Assembly (NCBI GenBank): GCA_049973945.1
Contig: JBMFJH010000003.1
Location: 1 to 64,000, forward strand
Origin: Acd1 sp049973945
GTDB taxonomy: Archaea > Thermoproteota > Thermoprotei_A > Sulfolobales > Sulfolobaceae
Reading direction: 5' to 3'
Length of the DNA stretch: 64,000 bases
Part shown: piece by piece, positions 1 through 8,680 of the stretch
Numbering within the stretch: position 1 is the first letter of the stretch
How the letters are laid out: every line of letters begins with the position of its first letter
Made by a program: the position numbers and the translations under genes
The notes under the pieces: generated by a model
Database searches by the model: none
What the model saw: the letters and a program-made list of their open reading frames with translations, nothing else
What the model was told of the DNA's origin: nothing

Positions 1-704
1 ATCTGCTCCACCGTGAACCCGAGCTTCTCTAACTGGCCAGCTAGGTATTTGGCGTACGAACCCCTTATCGGGTCGTCAGTCCTCACGAAGACGTAGACCT
101 TTACGGGGTTGCCCTTGTAGTACCACTTCCCGTCGACGTACTGAGCCCCAGCCGCCGTCAGCGTCTTATAGATCGTCAAGTTAGCGTAAGTGAAGTTGTA
201 ACTGATCTTCAAGGGCTGGACTACTGGAAGAATGTACTCCTCGTCAGGCATTCCAGCGTACATAGTGATTGAGGGTATTCCGTGACCTCCTAGTAGGGAG
301 TCTACGAAATAGCTCCTGTTTACGATGAAGTTCATGGCGTACCTCACCTCCTGGAACATGAACGGGTTGAAACCGAAACTGGTGTTTGTCGGGTTCAACA
401 ACACGTTGTAGAGGAGCGCTGGCGCATAATAGAACTTGAAGTTAGAGGGTATTGAGGACAATTGGCTCACGGGGACTTGGTAAGCGTAGAATGCTATCTG
501 CTGACGAATTAACGCCTCAATACCGTTCTGGTCTTGGCCCGAGTAAGAGATTACGTATATGGTCGGCGTGACCGGGTACTTGCTAGGAGTGCTGTCTCCC
601 GTCTGGGCCGTGGCGTTAATGGCTAAGTAGAACGAACCTAGTGCTGAAATTATCAACAGAACGAAGAGGGAAAGGACTAGAGGCTTAACAACCCCACTTG
701 CCAT
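1..704 (-). CDS. ABC transporter substrate-binding protein, family 5 (C-terminus cut by window edge)
   Basis: About 234 N-terminal residues are visible; the rest lies left of base 1. The protein opens with a hydrophobic export signal (MASGVVKPLVLSLF...) and continues with motifs typical of peptide/sugar-binding family 5 proteins, such as FQEVRYAMNFIVNR (a helix in the ligand lobe) and a later KYLAGQLEKLGFTVE segment that matches the usual 'aeliqeqLkkiGi' region. It would sit outside the cell, anchored to the membrane, and feed an oligopeptide or sugar ABC importer; the permease genes are not in view. The ATG at 704 is chosen because a TATA box lies 25-32 bases upstream. Substrate is unknown. 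Confidence 0.8.
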   Translation of the reverse strand, partial: MASGVVKPLVLSLFVLLIISALGSFYLAINATAQTGDSTPSKYPVTPTIYVISYSGQDQNGIEALIRQQIAFYAYQVPVSQLSSIPSNFKFYYAPALLYNVLLNPTNTSFGFNPFMFQEVRYAMNFIVNRSYFVDSLLGGHGIPSITMYAGMPDEEYILPVVQPLKISYNFTYANLTIYKTLTAAGAQYVDGKWYYKGNPVKVYVFVRTDDPIRGSYAKYLAGQLEKLGFTVEQ

Positions 705-728
705 TGAAACTAAAGACAGACCCTACAG

Positions 729-736
729 TTTATAAA
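729..736 (-). promoter_or_regulatory. TATA box for the solute-binding protein
   Basis: The palindromic octamer TTTATAAA lies 25-32 bases upstream of the ATG at 704. That spacing puts transcription start at or very near the start codon, the leaderless arrangement common in Sulfolobales. Confidence 0.55.
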
Positions 737-765
737 GATTCTCGGAGAAAGAGTGTATGAATTCT

Positions 766-1508
766 TCAGTTTTCTGGCTGAACCGAGACTTCTTTTCCTA
801 ACATAGAGATAACGCCGTTCGTCACTTGAACTCTTTTCAGGCCGGAACATTCCGTGTCCCTCAAGAGAGAGCTGGAGACCACCGCTTCGTAGCCGTCGCC
901 TTCTACCTTGTAGAGCTGATAGTAGTCGAGGGGCAACCCCTTCGACTTCACCCTCTCGGCGTCGAAATCGCCGTAGTAGTAAAGCCTCGCCCTCTTTTCA
1001 AGGTCTAAGTGGATTACGAGGGAGTCGAGGGATGTCCTCATGTACTTTTTCACCAGCTTATATCCCTCCTCAATGCCTCTCTGGGCTATTATCATCCCAG
1101 CTAGCTCCGAGTCCACGTACCTCTTAGGGTCGCTCACGCCCAATAGCCTGGCCAACCCTTCCCTATCGACGCTACCGTTGTGGGCGAAGAAGTATTCCCC
1201 TAAAGGCGTGAGGTAATGGTACGGGTGGGAGTGCTTGCTCGAAACCAAGTCCTCGAAGGAGGTCTGCCTGGCGTGCACAATCATCAAGAAATAACCCTCG
1301 AACTGCGGCGTCAGTGTGTCCCTGAAAATGGCCCTGTGAGTCCTGTAATACTCAATCCCCTTCTCGTTTACCAGGGCGAACCCCCACCCATCGCCGTGCA
1401 CCGGGTCTTTAGGGTTGAGGGGTCGTTTTCCGCCACCCTCCTCAGGCAATAGAACAACCTTTTGAAGGCTGAGTAATTATCCCCCGCGAAGGCCAACAGC
1501 CTGCACAT
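766..1508 (-). pseudogene. Class II glutamine amidotransferase (YafJ/DUG3-like), interrupted by one-base frameshift
   Basis: From the ATG at 1508 the frame reads MCRLLAFAGDNYSAF, the canonical start of this family with the catalytic Cys2, and then AENDP. After the run of four C (minus strand; bases 1419-1422) the homology moves to another frame (LNPKDPVHGDGWGF, then FFAHNGS and the rest of the N-terminal-nucleophile hydrolase fold, about 215 residues). Restoring one C in the run joins both parts exactly. So the gene is either a recent single-base loss, a phase-variable homopolymer, or a sequencing error. An intact relative with the same opening, MCRLLAF, sits at 35394-36116. A TTG at 1449 could start a shortened product without the nucleophile Cys. 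Divergent from the GlcD-like gene at 1571. Confidence 0.75.
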
Positions 1509-1570
1509 TAAGGAAGAGTCTGCAACGGGTTCCCAAATCTGCTTTTCTCCCAGAGAACCATTAATTCCGT

Positions 1571-2914
1571 GTGGGCGTAATCAACGAGCTCAGGGCTCTC
1601 GGCCTGAACGTAGTACAAGAGGTCAGGGAGGACTTCTCTGGGTTCAAGGCCGAACCGTTAGCCGTTGTCCTGGCCGAGTCTGAGGAGGACGTGGTTAAGG
1701 CCGTCAGGTTCGCCTACGAGAGGGGTATTCCAGTCGTCCCAACGGGAGCTGGGACTAGCCTCTCTGGCCACATATCCTGTGAGGGCTGCATACTCATCGA
1801 TCTGAGCAGAATGAGGAAAATCCTGGAGCTCAACGAAGTCGAGTGGTACGTCAGGGTTCAGCCCGGCGTGATCCTCGAGGACTTGTTCAAGTTCGTGGAG
1901 TCCAGGGGTTTCTTCCTCCCTCCAGACCCCGCCAGCTTTTACATGTGCACTGTGGGGGGCGCGATAGCCAACAGCTCCGGCGGGATGAGGGGGCTGAAGT
2001 ACGGGACTTTCAGGGAGTGGGTTCTTTCGTTGAGGGTGGTTTTGCCCGACGGGAGCGTGGTGAGAATAGGGGAGCCCTTCAGGAAAAACAGAGCGGGCTA
2101 CGACCTCGTCCACCTCTTCGCGGGGAGCGAGGGCACCCTCGGAATAATAACTGAGGCGTGGCTCAGGATTATCCCGAAGCCTGAGGGGGAGCTTTACACC
2201 GTAATGGCAGTGACGCCCGACTTGGAGAGGGCTGGCGAAGTTATCTACTCAATGAGGAAGGAGAGGGTTCTACCCGACCTCGCGGAGTTCATAGACGACG
2301 AGGTCGTTAAGGCCCTCAACAAGCACTTCTCCGCAGGCCTACCAGAGACCGACGGAGGGCTACTATTCTTCAGAGGGGACGAGTCGGTCAAAGACAGGGT
2401 GCTGAGGCTCTTACAGGGGAAGGCTAGGGAAGTCCTTGTTGCTAGAGGAGAGGAGGGCGACGAGCTGTTGAAGTACAGGGCGATGGGCGCCCTCGCCCTG
2501 AAGGCCGAGGCGAAGTACGTCTACGTCGAGGACATAGTGGTTCCTATATCTAAGCTGATAGAGGCCATTAAGGAGCTCAAGGCTCTAGAGGCCAAGTACA
2601 ACGTGAGGATGCCCGTTATAGCTCATATAGGCGACGGGAACTTGCACCCCAACATCCTACTCGACAGGACTGAGGATGCGGAGAGGCTCTTCGAAGAGGT
2701 GGCGAGGCTGGCCATAAGGCTCGGAGGGACAGTTTCCGGGGAGCACGGAATTGGCCTACAGAAAGCGAACCTAATGGCCGAACAGTTCATAGCTAGGGGG
2801 CAAGAGAGGGCGCTCGAAATAATGTACGGGATAAAGAGGCTCATCGACCCTAAGGGTATTATGAACCCTGGGAAGTACGTCGAGAGGGCCTACACGTCGC
2901 TGAAAAAGGTCTGA
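1571..2914 (+). CDS. glcD: FAD-linked oxidase, GlcD / D-lactate dehydrogenase type
   Basis: A 447-residue flavoprotein expected to oxidise glycolate, D-lactate or a similar 2-hydroxyacid and pass electrons to an Fe-S partner or quinone. The N-terminal half has the PCMH-type FAD domain (PTGAGTSLSGH about residue 57, then PDPASF and TVGGAIANSSGGMRGLKYG); the C-terminal half has the FAD-oxidase C domain with HIGDGNLHPN and SGEHGIGLQK, which bind substrate and metal in this family. A GTG start is used; the reading begins just before the conserved first helix. No Fe-S subunit is adjacent. A second, longer copy lies at 58902 with its own GlcF. The two are clearly paralogous. Confidence 0.88.
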   Translation: MGVINELRALGLNVVQEVREDFSGFKAEPLAVVLAESEEDVVKAVRFAYERGIPVVPTGAGTSLSGHISCEGCILIDLSRMRKILELNEVEWYVRVQPGVILEDLFKFVESRGFFLPPDPASFYMCTVGGAIANSSGGMRGLKYGTFREWVLSLRVVLPDGSVVRIGEPFRKNRAGYDLVHLFAGSEGTLGIITEAWLRIIPKPEGELYTVMAVTPDLERAGEVIYSMRKERVLPDLAEFIDDEVVKALNKHFSAGLPETDGGLLFFRGDESVKDRVLRLLQGKAREVLVARGEEGDELLKYRAMGALALKAEAKYVYVEDIVVPISKLIEAIKELKALEAKYNVRMPVIAHIGDGNLHPNILLDRTEDAERLFEEVARLAIRLGGTVSGEHGIGLQKANLMAEQFIARGQERALEIMYGIKRLIDPKGIMNPGKYVERAYTSLKKV

Positions 2915-2915
2915 T

Positions 2916-5009
2916 TCATGCACCGTAAACGCTCACGTTCAGCTTCTTAGTTAGGTTCAGCTGAGGGTCTACCACTGTGAGTTCTATCTCGTACCTCACG
3001 AACCTTAGGAAGTTTTGGACGGCACCGAACTGGAGGACTATCTGGTTGCTACCCTGAGCTATCTGGATGGGCACGTTGAAGGCCTGAGCGTTGTTGGACA
3101 GAAGGACTGCTGAAGTTATCACCGCGGGCTTGTTCGAGACTAAGGTCAGAGTGGCGACGCCCTGTTGGGTCAGGGTTCCAGGCTTGTCCTGATAAACGTC
3201 CAGCGGAGGTACCTGTTGTGTTGGCTGGGGACTAGGCTGTGGCGGTGTAGTGGCTTGGGGTTGAACAGCCCCTTGAGGTGGCGGCGGTTGTGTGTATGGC
3301 TGAGGTTGCGTCGGAGGTACCTGTTGGGTGGGCTGAATTTGGGCCGGAGGTTGAGGCTGTGGAGTAGCGACCGTGGGCTGGGCCGGGGGTTGCGTTTGAA
3401 CGGTCTCTTGAGACTGTGCCTGGGGAGCCCGTTGCGTGGGCTGTTGAAGCCCTCCGCTCCCCTGGACTTGTTGTACTACGGTGGCGTAGGGCTTCGGCTT
3501 CCTTAGCAAGAGTATAACCAGGATTATCACGATAACCGCCAGGACGACTAGCAACGTGTGGAAGATGTCGAGGGTCTGGTAGGAGTTCTCGGTTATCGGG
3601 CCGTAGACCAGCACCTGGGCTGGCCCTGGCCCAGAGTAGTTGCCCTGCCAGTACGTGGGCAGGAAGAAGGCCACCAAGGGGTTGTCGCCTGCGCTCAGGT
3701 TAAGCGCGGAGCCCCTGGTGACCCAAGTGACGTTCCCGTTAATCACAACTTTGTACTGTATGACGTAATACTTCATGACGTTGGAGATCGGGCCGTTGGC
3801 AGTAACTGGCGTGACAAGGGCCAACCTCTCGTACGGCGAGACGGGTATTGCCTGAGGAGGTGATGAGCCTTTGCTTACCCAGTACGGATACACCGTGTTA
3901 CCGTAAGGTATTTCGATTAGGTACTGGGGAGTCCCATTACTACTCGATATTGTAATCGGCTTGTCCACCTGGAACGTAGTAGAGGTCACGTTAACCGGAA
4001 TCCTGTAAGTGGAGTTGACGTAGATGTAGGGGTTCACGGTAACCGTAGAGCCTGTAGGCACCCAGAAGCTCTTCCCTACTTGAGTCACGCCGTTAATGGT
4101 CACGTTGACAGGCGTGGTGAAGTTTAGCTGGTAGTTTATGGTGTGAGTCGGATTGACTTGTCCCGCAGAGTTCACGGTCACCGTCTGTCCAGAGATGATG
4201 TACGCTACACCTGGAGCGATTTGAACTACTTGAGGGTAAATCACGATCGCCTGGCCCTGGTTGACCCACAACCAGGACGCGGTATAGTTCTGGCCGCCTA
4301 CCCCTACCTTTATCGGGAACGGGAAGCTCACGTTGTACTGTACTACGAATACCGGGGATACGGTGTAACTGCCGGACTGGCTCAGGGTAACGCTGTTGCC
4401 CTTAATTATGTTCCCGTTTACGTTTATCCCGGTCACCAAATACCTCACCATTCCGGGCTGAGCGGTGTAAATCGAGGGGAATGTTATCGTGACGGGGCTG
4501 TTGTAAGTGAAGGTCTGGGAGCCAGACATCTGGGTCCCGTTTATCGAGTAGGGGATTTGCGAATTCACCGTTACCTCGATCGCTGTGCCAGAAGTGCCAG
4601 GTACAGGAAGAATTTCTATATTCACCTGGATTGAGACCCCGACTGATTGTGCGATTAACAGAGCAATAGTGTAAGTACCGTTCGTGAACCCTGATTGTTT
4701 AGCCTGGGGTGCATAAGGGATCGTGAAGAGAGGCGTGTACAGGTGCCCCTTCGAGTCGAGCTCGTAGTTGTTAGTGAAGACTGGGATCTTGGAGGGGGAG
4801 TAGACGTAGACGGTTACTATTCCACCAGGATAGGCTGGCGCTGAGATGTTGAGTATGATGGTTTGGTTACTCTTGTACATGTAACCTGGGTAGGGCGGGT
4901 TATATATCGTGACGCCGTTCTGCGTGAAAGTCGCCCGAGAGGTCACGCTTACCAGCGTTAGGACTGAAATCGAGAGAAGGATTACCAAAGCCGTTACTCT
5001 GACGTTCAT
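2916..5009 (-). CDS. Large exported membrane protein with Pro/Gln-rich linker, unknown function
   Basis: A 697-residue protein I do not recognise. It starts with a cleavable-looking signal sequence (residues 1-27), followed by about 450 residues of Asn/Thr/Tyr-rich beta-structure with many N-glycosylation sequons, then one strong membrane helix near residues 480-505 ending in LLLRKPKP. After that comes an approximately 100-residue Pro/Gln-rich linker (repeats of QPPAQ, PTQQVPP) and a compact beta domain of about 95 residues at the C terminus. Signal plus one stop-transfer helix predicts the linker and last domain face the cytoplasm. It ends one base from the convergent GlcD stop. A Sulfolobales surface/sensor role is only an inference. 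Confidence 0.7.
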   Translation of the reverse strand: MNVRVTALVILLSISVLTLVSVTSRATFTQNGVTIYNPPYPGYMYKSNQTIILNISAPAYPGGIVTVYVYSPSKIPVFTNNYELDSKGHLYTPLFTIPYAPQAKQSGFTNGTYTIALLIAQSVGVSIQVNIEILPVPGTSGTAIEVTVNSQIPYSINGTQMSGSQTFTYNSPVTITFPSIYTAQPGMVRYLVTGINVNGNIIKGNSVTLSQSGSYTVSPVFVVQYNVSFPFPIKVGVGGQNYTASWLWVNQGQAIVIYPQVVQIAPGVAYIISGQTVTVNSAGQVNPTHTINYQLNFTTPVNVTINGVTQVGKSFWVPTGSTVTVNPYIYVNSTYRIPVNVTSTTFQVDKPITISSSNGTPQYLIEIPYGNTVYPYWVSKGSSPPQAIPVSPYERLALVTPVTANGPISNVMKYYVIQYKVVINGNVTWVTRGSALNLSAGDNPLVAFFLPTYWQGNYSGPGPAQVLVYGPITENSYQTLDIFHTLLVVLAVIVIILVILLLRKPKPYATVVQQVQGSGGLQQPTQRAPQAQSQETVQTQPPAQPTVATPQPQPPAQIQPTQQVPPTQPQPYTQPPPPQGAVQPQATTPPQPSPQPTQQVPPLDVYQDKPGTLTQQGVATLTLVSNKPAVITSAVLLSNNAQAFNVPIQIAQGSNQIVLQFGAVQNFLRFVRYEIELTVVDPQLNLTKKLNVSVYGA

Positions 5010-5083
5010 CGAGCCTCTGGTAATACTGCCCGATCAAAAGCTTAATTCAATCGCCTGAAAGGCCTAACCGCTTATATTTGGAG

Positions 5084-5183
5084 TGCGGGGGGTGGGATTC
5101 GAACCCACGCAGGCCTACGCCAGCGGATCTCCTACCAGGAGGCCTTAAGTCCGCCCCCTTTGGCCAGGCTCGGGCACCCCCGC
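5084..5183 (-). tRNA. tRNA-Leu (anticodon TAA) with 15-nt intron
   Basis: On the minus strand the acceptor stem GCGGGGG pairs with CCCCCGC before discriminator A. The T arm carries GTGGGTTCGAATCCCAC and there is a long variable arm, as in type II tRNAs. The anticodon stem GCGGA...TCCGC encloses loop CTTAAG-A with anticodon TAA. Fifteen bases (5129-5143, minus strand GCCTCCTGGTAGGAG) interrupt the loop after position 37, the standard archaeal intron site, and can form the bulge-helix-bulge cut by the tRNA endonuclease. Mature length is 85 nt before CCA, which is not encoded. Confidence 0.95.
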
Positions 5184-5207
5184 AATTCTAAGCTTTGATC
5201 CTTTGTC

Positions 5208-5213
5208 TTTAAA
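5208..5213 (-). promoter_or_regulatory. TATA (box A) for tRNA-Leu
   Basis: TTTAAA lies 25-30 bases upstream of the first base of the tRNA at 5183, the expected box A distance for an archaeal stable RNA gene. Confidence 0.45.
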
Positions 5214-5300
5214 CGTTTCCCCGTAGACACGAACTAGTTTGTCAAATTAGTTGGATTAATTGTCGACTTATTAGCCCGAGATCGAGTCCCGCCGAAGGAC

Positions 5301-7208
5301 ATGAACAGGCTAAAGGACAGCAAGAGCGCCTTCCTCAGGCAGTCAGCGGACTCCCCCATCGAGTGGTGGCCGTGGTGCGAGGAGGCCTTCGAGAAGGCGA
5401 AAAGGGAGGACAAACCTGTCCTAGTTGACGTCGGGGCGTCGTGGTGCCACTGGTGCCACGTCATGGACGAGACGACCTACAAGGACCCCGAGATCGCGGA
5501 GATCATAAACAAGGAGTTCGTGGCCGTCAAGGTCGACAGGGACGAGATGCCCGACCTGGACAGGGAGCTGCAAATGGCCGTTCAGGCGATAGCCAATGAG
5601 TCTGGGTGGCCTTTGACCGTCTTCATGACGCCCGACAAGAAGGTCTTCTTCGGAGGGACTTACTTCCCTCCCAGGGACGTGATGGGGAGGCCGGGGATGA
5701 AGAAGGTGCTCATGGTGATCCTGAAGATGTGGAAGGAGCAGAGGGACAGGGTCAGGGAGATCTCGGAAGGGCTACAGAGGGCAATAGCGGAGTGGAAGTC
5801 GCAGAGCATCGGCCTGGCGGACTACAACTCCCTCGAGGCCCTAATGAACCAGGTCGCGGCGAGCTACGACCTAGAGTTCGGTGGTTTGGGGAACCAGATG
5901 AAGTTCCCCCACCCCACGGTCGACGAGGCGTTGCTAACTCACTCCTTCCTGACGGGCGACGACCTGGGCAAGAAGTACGCTACCTTCACCCTGAGGCAGA
6001 TGAGCAGGGGAGGGATATTCGACCAGGTTGGCGGGGGGTTCCACAGGTACACAGTTGACAGGGACTGGGGGACTCCCCACTTCGAGAAACTGTTGGTCGA
6101 CAACGCGGAGTTACTCTCAGACCTGTTCCACGCTTACGCCATGACAAAGGACGAGGAGATAGAGTACACGCTGAGGATGACTGTTAAGTCGGTCATAGAC
6201 TACTTCTGGAACGCCGACTCTTTCTTCAACAGCATCGACGCCGACTCCGAGGGCGTGGAGGGGGGCTTCTACACCTGGGACTACGACGAGTTGCTAAGCC
6301 TTCTAGGCAGGGAGTGGGCCACGGTTTTCGTTAGGAACGCGAAGAGGGTCGAGGGCAGGATAGTGCTGAGGAGGGTCGGCTGGAGGGAGGAGATGGCCAA
6401 GGTCACGGGAGTCCCAGCGAAGGACGCGATAAGCGCCCTCGAGGAGAGGGTCAGACTGCTGAAGGAGGTGAGGGACAAGAACAGGAAGCTCCCATTCAGG
6501 GACCCCAACGCTTACTCCCACCCGCAGTGCCTCATGGCCTCAGCGTTGGTCGAGGCCGACTTCCTTGTCGGAGGGCTGAAGGACTACTACATGAGGGTCG
6601 CGAACAGGCTATTGGGCTCCAGGCCGGGGAGGACTCTGGACTCGGGGAAGGAGCCTCTGCCGGAGGACTTAGCGTCTTGTGCCCTGCTCGCGTTCTCGGT
6701 CTATTCTGCCACGGGCGACGTCATGTTCAGGGAGAGGGGAAGGGAGCTCGTGTCTGAGCTGCTTTCGGCGATGGAAGGGCTCACGAGCGCCGACAACCCA
6801 AACGAGTCCCAGAGGAGCATGGCGTTGAGGGCCTACCTCACCTCCACCATCATGTCTGGAGAGGACATCAACTACGACTACCTCAAGCTAATGCCCTACG
6901 AGCCCACTTTCCAAGCGGGCCTCATTAGGTTGGGGGCAATAGTGGAGAGACGTTCCTGGGCCCACGTAGTGATCATAGATGAGGGCGACGGGAAGCTAAA
7001 CGAACTACTGAGGACGGCATTCTTGACCTACCACCCCTTCAAGGTGATAGAGCCCGTCCCTCAGGGAGGAGAGATCCCCAAGGACGTTAGGGAGATGGCC
7101 AAATACGGCGAGCGAGGGACCAGGGCGTTCGTCTGCACCGGGAAGTCGTGTAGTATGCCAGCCTACGACTCGGAGTCGCTGTCGAAGCTCTTGGCCTCGG
7201 CGAAGTGA
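5301..7208 (+). CDS. DUF255 thioredoxin-domain protein (YyaL/SPATA20 family)
   Basis: A 635-residue cytoplasmic protein with the family's two-part layout. Residues 1-165 form a thioredoxin-like domain with the hallmark IEWWPWCEEAFEKA and WCHWCHVM, then VDRDEMPDLD and GWPLTVFMTPD. The rest is a helical (alpha/alpha barrel) domain related to glycosidase and epimerase folds with GGIFDQVGGGFHRYTVD and FEKLLVDNAELL. Biochemical role is not settled for the family; the sequence shows it is complete and of normal length. ATG start. Its last 46 bases overlap the convergent gene at 7163. Confidence 0.9.
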   Translation: MNRLKDSKSAFLRQSADSPIEWWPWCEEAFEKAKREDKPVLVDVGASWCHWCHVMDETTYKDPEIAEIINKEFVAVKVDRDEMPDLDRELQMAVQAIANESGWPLTVFMTPDKKVFFGGTYFPPRDVMGRPGMKKVLMVILKMWKEQRDRVREISEGLQRAIAEWKSQSIGLADYNSLEALMNQVAASYDLEFGGLGNQMKFPHPTVDEALLTHSFLTGDDLGKKYATFTLRQMSRGGIFDQVGGGFHRYTVDRDWGTPHFEKLLVDNAELLSDLFHAYAMTKDEEIEYTLRMTVKSVIDYFWNADSFFNSIDADSEGVEGGFYTWDYDELLSLLGREWATVFVRNAKRVEGRIVLRRVGWREEMAKVTGVPAKDAISALEERVRLLKEVRDKNRKLPFRDPNAYSHPQCLMASALVEADFLVGGLKDYYMRVANRLLGSRPGRTLDSGKEPLPEDLASCALLAFSVYSATGDVMFRERGRELVSELLSAMEGLTSADNPNESQRSMALRAYLTSTIMSGEDINYDYLKLMPYEPTFQAGLIRLGAIVERRSWAHVVIIDEGDGKLNELLRTAFLTYHPFKVIEPVPQGGEIPKDVREMAKYGERGTRAFVCTGKSCSMPAYDSESLSKLLASAK

Positions 7209-7747
7209 GCTGAAGAAGCCAGCAGGCCCGCGCAGAAGGACTCCCTGTTCACTTGGGTCAAGTTACCCTCCGTGAACAGGTAAACGCTCCCGTATTCCAG
7301 CCCTCTCCCGAACTGCCTCCAGAACTCCCTCAGGCCCTGATCCATCACGCCTACGAGAAACACGCTGAATCCCTTCATTCTTACCCTGTAAACCTTCGTC
7401 AGCTGCTTCGGCAGGGCCTTGTCCATTTCGACTAGCCCCTTCAAGTCGGTCATAATGAACGGCGTGGAGTCCGTGGCTAACAAGTTGCACACCCCCTTTA
7501 CGCTGAGCTCCCCGCACGAGAACCTGCCCTCGCAGAAGTCGTAGCAGTCCTCGAGGAGGTAGAACTCCCCTCCCTCCAACAGGACGGGTACCCCCTTGGG
7601 CAGACCTAATTTTGCGAAGTCCTCGTCTTTCAGAACAGCGACGTAAAGCTCACCGAACCTCTCAAACGACTCGTATTTCAGGCCTTCTAGCGCTTTGGGA
7701 TCCTTGGAGATCAAGGCGTTCTTTCCGCAGAGCTCCTCGAAGTTCAC
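7163..7747 (-). CDS. Hypothetical protein, 194 aa
   Basis: I do not recognise this protein. It is soluble, acidic and mixed alpha/beta, with several Cys (LEDCYDFCEGRFSCG around residue 68) that could bind metal or form disulfides, and no signal or membrane helix. It starts with GTG and ends inside the last 46 bases of the DUF255 gene on the other strand. Even codon use and the absence of long competing frames upstream support it as real. Confidence 0.6.
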   Translation of the reverse strand: MNFEELCGKNALISKDPKALEGLKYESFERFGELYVAVLKDEDFAKLGLPKGVPVLLEGGEFYLLEDCYDFCEGRFSCGELSVKGVCNLLATDSTPFIMTDLKGLVEMDKALPKQLTKVYRVRMKGFSVFLVGVMDQGLREFWRQFGRGLEYGSVYLFTEGNLTQVNRESFCAGLLASSAHFAEAKSFDSDSES

Positions 7748-7836
7748 GTCCCTGACTTCGCTCGCAGACTATTAAAACGGGACGAGTCTCGAAAGCTCTT
7801 ATTAAAGTTTATTAAACCAAAAATTTACTTTTTATT

Positions 7837-8155
7837 ATGTCAATATTCAAATACGCTAAGTACGGCCCGGTGCAGTTGGCCTTCGCTGCTTTTACTCAGC
7901 GCCTTCCCGCTCACGTTATCCTTAACTAGCGACCTAGTCCCAAGGGGATCAACGGGCCTCGCTAACTCGTTAGTCTGGGGCCTTGGCGTCACAGGCGGCG
8001 GCGCCTTAGGGCCGATAGTCATGGGCTTCTTATTGTCCTTCATGTCCCTTTCAACTTCGATATACCTAATGGCCGTCCTCGGAGTGCTCTCAACCGCCTT
8101 GACAGCCATGTTGCCGAGGCCGCCGAAGAGGAGTAAAGTACCGCTCTTCGGTTAA
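7837..8155 (+). pseudogene. Remnant of an MFS transporter (C-terminal piece)
   Basis: The + strand frame ending at the TAA at 8153-8155 reads LLLLSAFPLTLSLTSDLVPR, then STGLANSLVWGLGVTGGG and ALGPIVMGFLLSFMSLS, and finishes with a basic tail. This is the end of a major facilitator protein: loop and last three membrane helices. The nearest ATG (7837) is in a different frame and reaches a stop after 30 codons. No body of a transporter lies upstream, where only the antisense hypothetical gene is found. I read it as a decayed, 5'-truncated gene. An antisense frame of 89 codons across it looks non-coding. Confidence 0.6.
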
Positions 8156-8172
8156 AACTATCACGACATTTC

Positions 8173-8180
8173 TTTATATA
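8173..8180 (+). promoter_or_regulatory. TATA box for universal stress protein gene
   Basis: TTTATATA lies 36-43 bases before the ATG at 8216. A GGGGGT ribosome-binding sequence follows at 8204-8209, so this transcript should have a short leader of roughly 10-15 nt, unlike many leaderless genes here. Confidence 0.5.
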
Positions 8181-8215
8181 ATACGTGTGGAAAATATAAC
8201 ATAGGGGGTAATTTT

Positions 8216-8608
8216 ATGAAAGTAGTCTTCGCTTACGACGGGTCAGACCAGGCTAAGAAGGCCCTCATCTTCGGTTCTGGGCTGTTGACCGACAAGGACG
8301 AAATACACATAGTCACCGTAGTCAAGGAGGCCCCCAGGAGCCCCGAGAGCGTCATCATCGAGTCAGAAGAGAAGGCCAAGAAGCTCCTCGAGGAGGCGAA
8401 GGACATTATAAAGGTGAAGAGCGTGACTACCAAAGTCCTGGAGTCCAACGTCGTCGCCGACGCGATAATTTCCTACTGCAGGAACGTGAACTGCGACATG
8501 ATAGTGACAGGGAGTAGGGGCCTAACTGGCTTAAAGAAGGCCATAATGGGGAGCGTGTCTTCCGACCTAGTAGCGAAAAGCCACGTGCCCGTCCTAGTGG
8601 TCAAGTGA
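8216..8608 (+). CDS. Universal stress protein UspA family
   Basis: A 130-residue single-domain Usp. It begins with the family strand MKVVFAYDGSDQAKKAL and ends with the ATP-binding signature GSRGLTGLKKAIMGSVSSDL followed by PVLVVK, that is G-2x-G-9x-G-(S/T). The intact glycine motif suggests the ATP-binding type. It is monocistronic, with its own TATA box, Shine-Dalgarno and T-rich terminator. Such proteins bind nucleotides under stress; the target is not known. Confidence 0.93.
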   Translation: MKVVFAYDGSDQAKKALIFGSGLLTDKDEIHIVTVVKEAPRSPESVIIESEEKAKKLLEEAKDIIKVKSVTTKVLESNVVADAIISYCRNVNCDMIVTGSRGLTGLKKAIMGSVSSDLVAKSHVPVLVVK

Positions 8609-8610
8609 GC

Positions 8611-8625
8611 GTTTTTCCGTTTTTC
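8611..8625 (+). terminator. T-tract terminator after the Usp gene
   Basis: Two runs of T (8612-8616 and 8620-8624) directly follow the stop codon. Archaeal RNA polymerase ends transcripts at such T-tracts without a hairpin. Confidence 0.45.
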
Positions 8626-8650
8626 GTTAATCGATATATCGATAGGTCTG

Positions 8651-8658
8651 TTTTAATA
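8651..8658 (+). promoter_or_regulatory. TATA box for the ABC exporter operon
   Basis: TTTTAATA lies 23-30 bases upstream of the GTG at 8681 with no Shine-Dalgarno between, pointing to a leaderless transcript. An out-of-frame ATG at 8676 is not used. Confidence 0.45.
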
Positions 8659-8680
8659 GGTCTACCGACCAGGTCATGGC

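Noticed and set aside
7840..8109. Antisense 89-codon frame over the MFS remnant
   Set aside because: Its sequence has no protein-like pattern, whereas the + frame reads as membrane helices of a known family.
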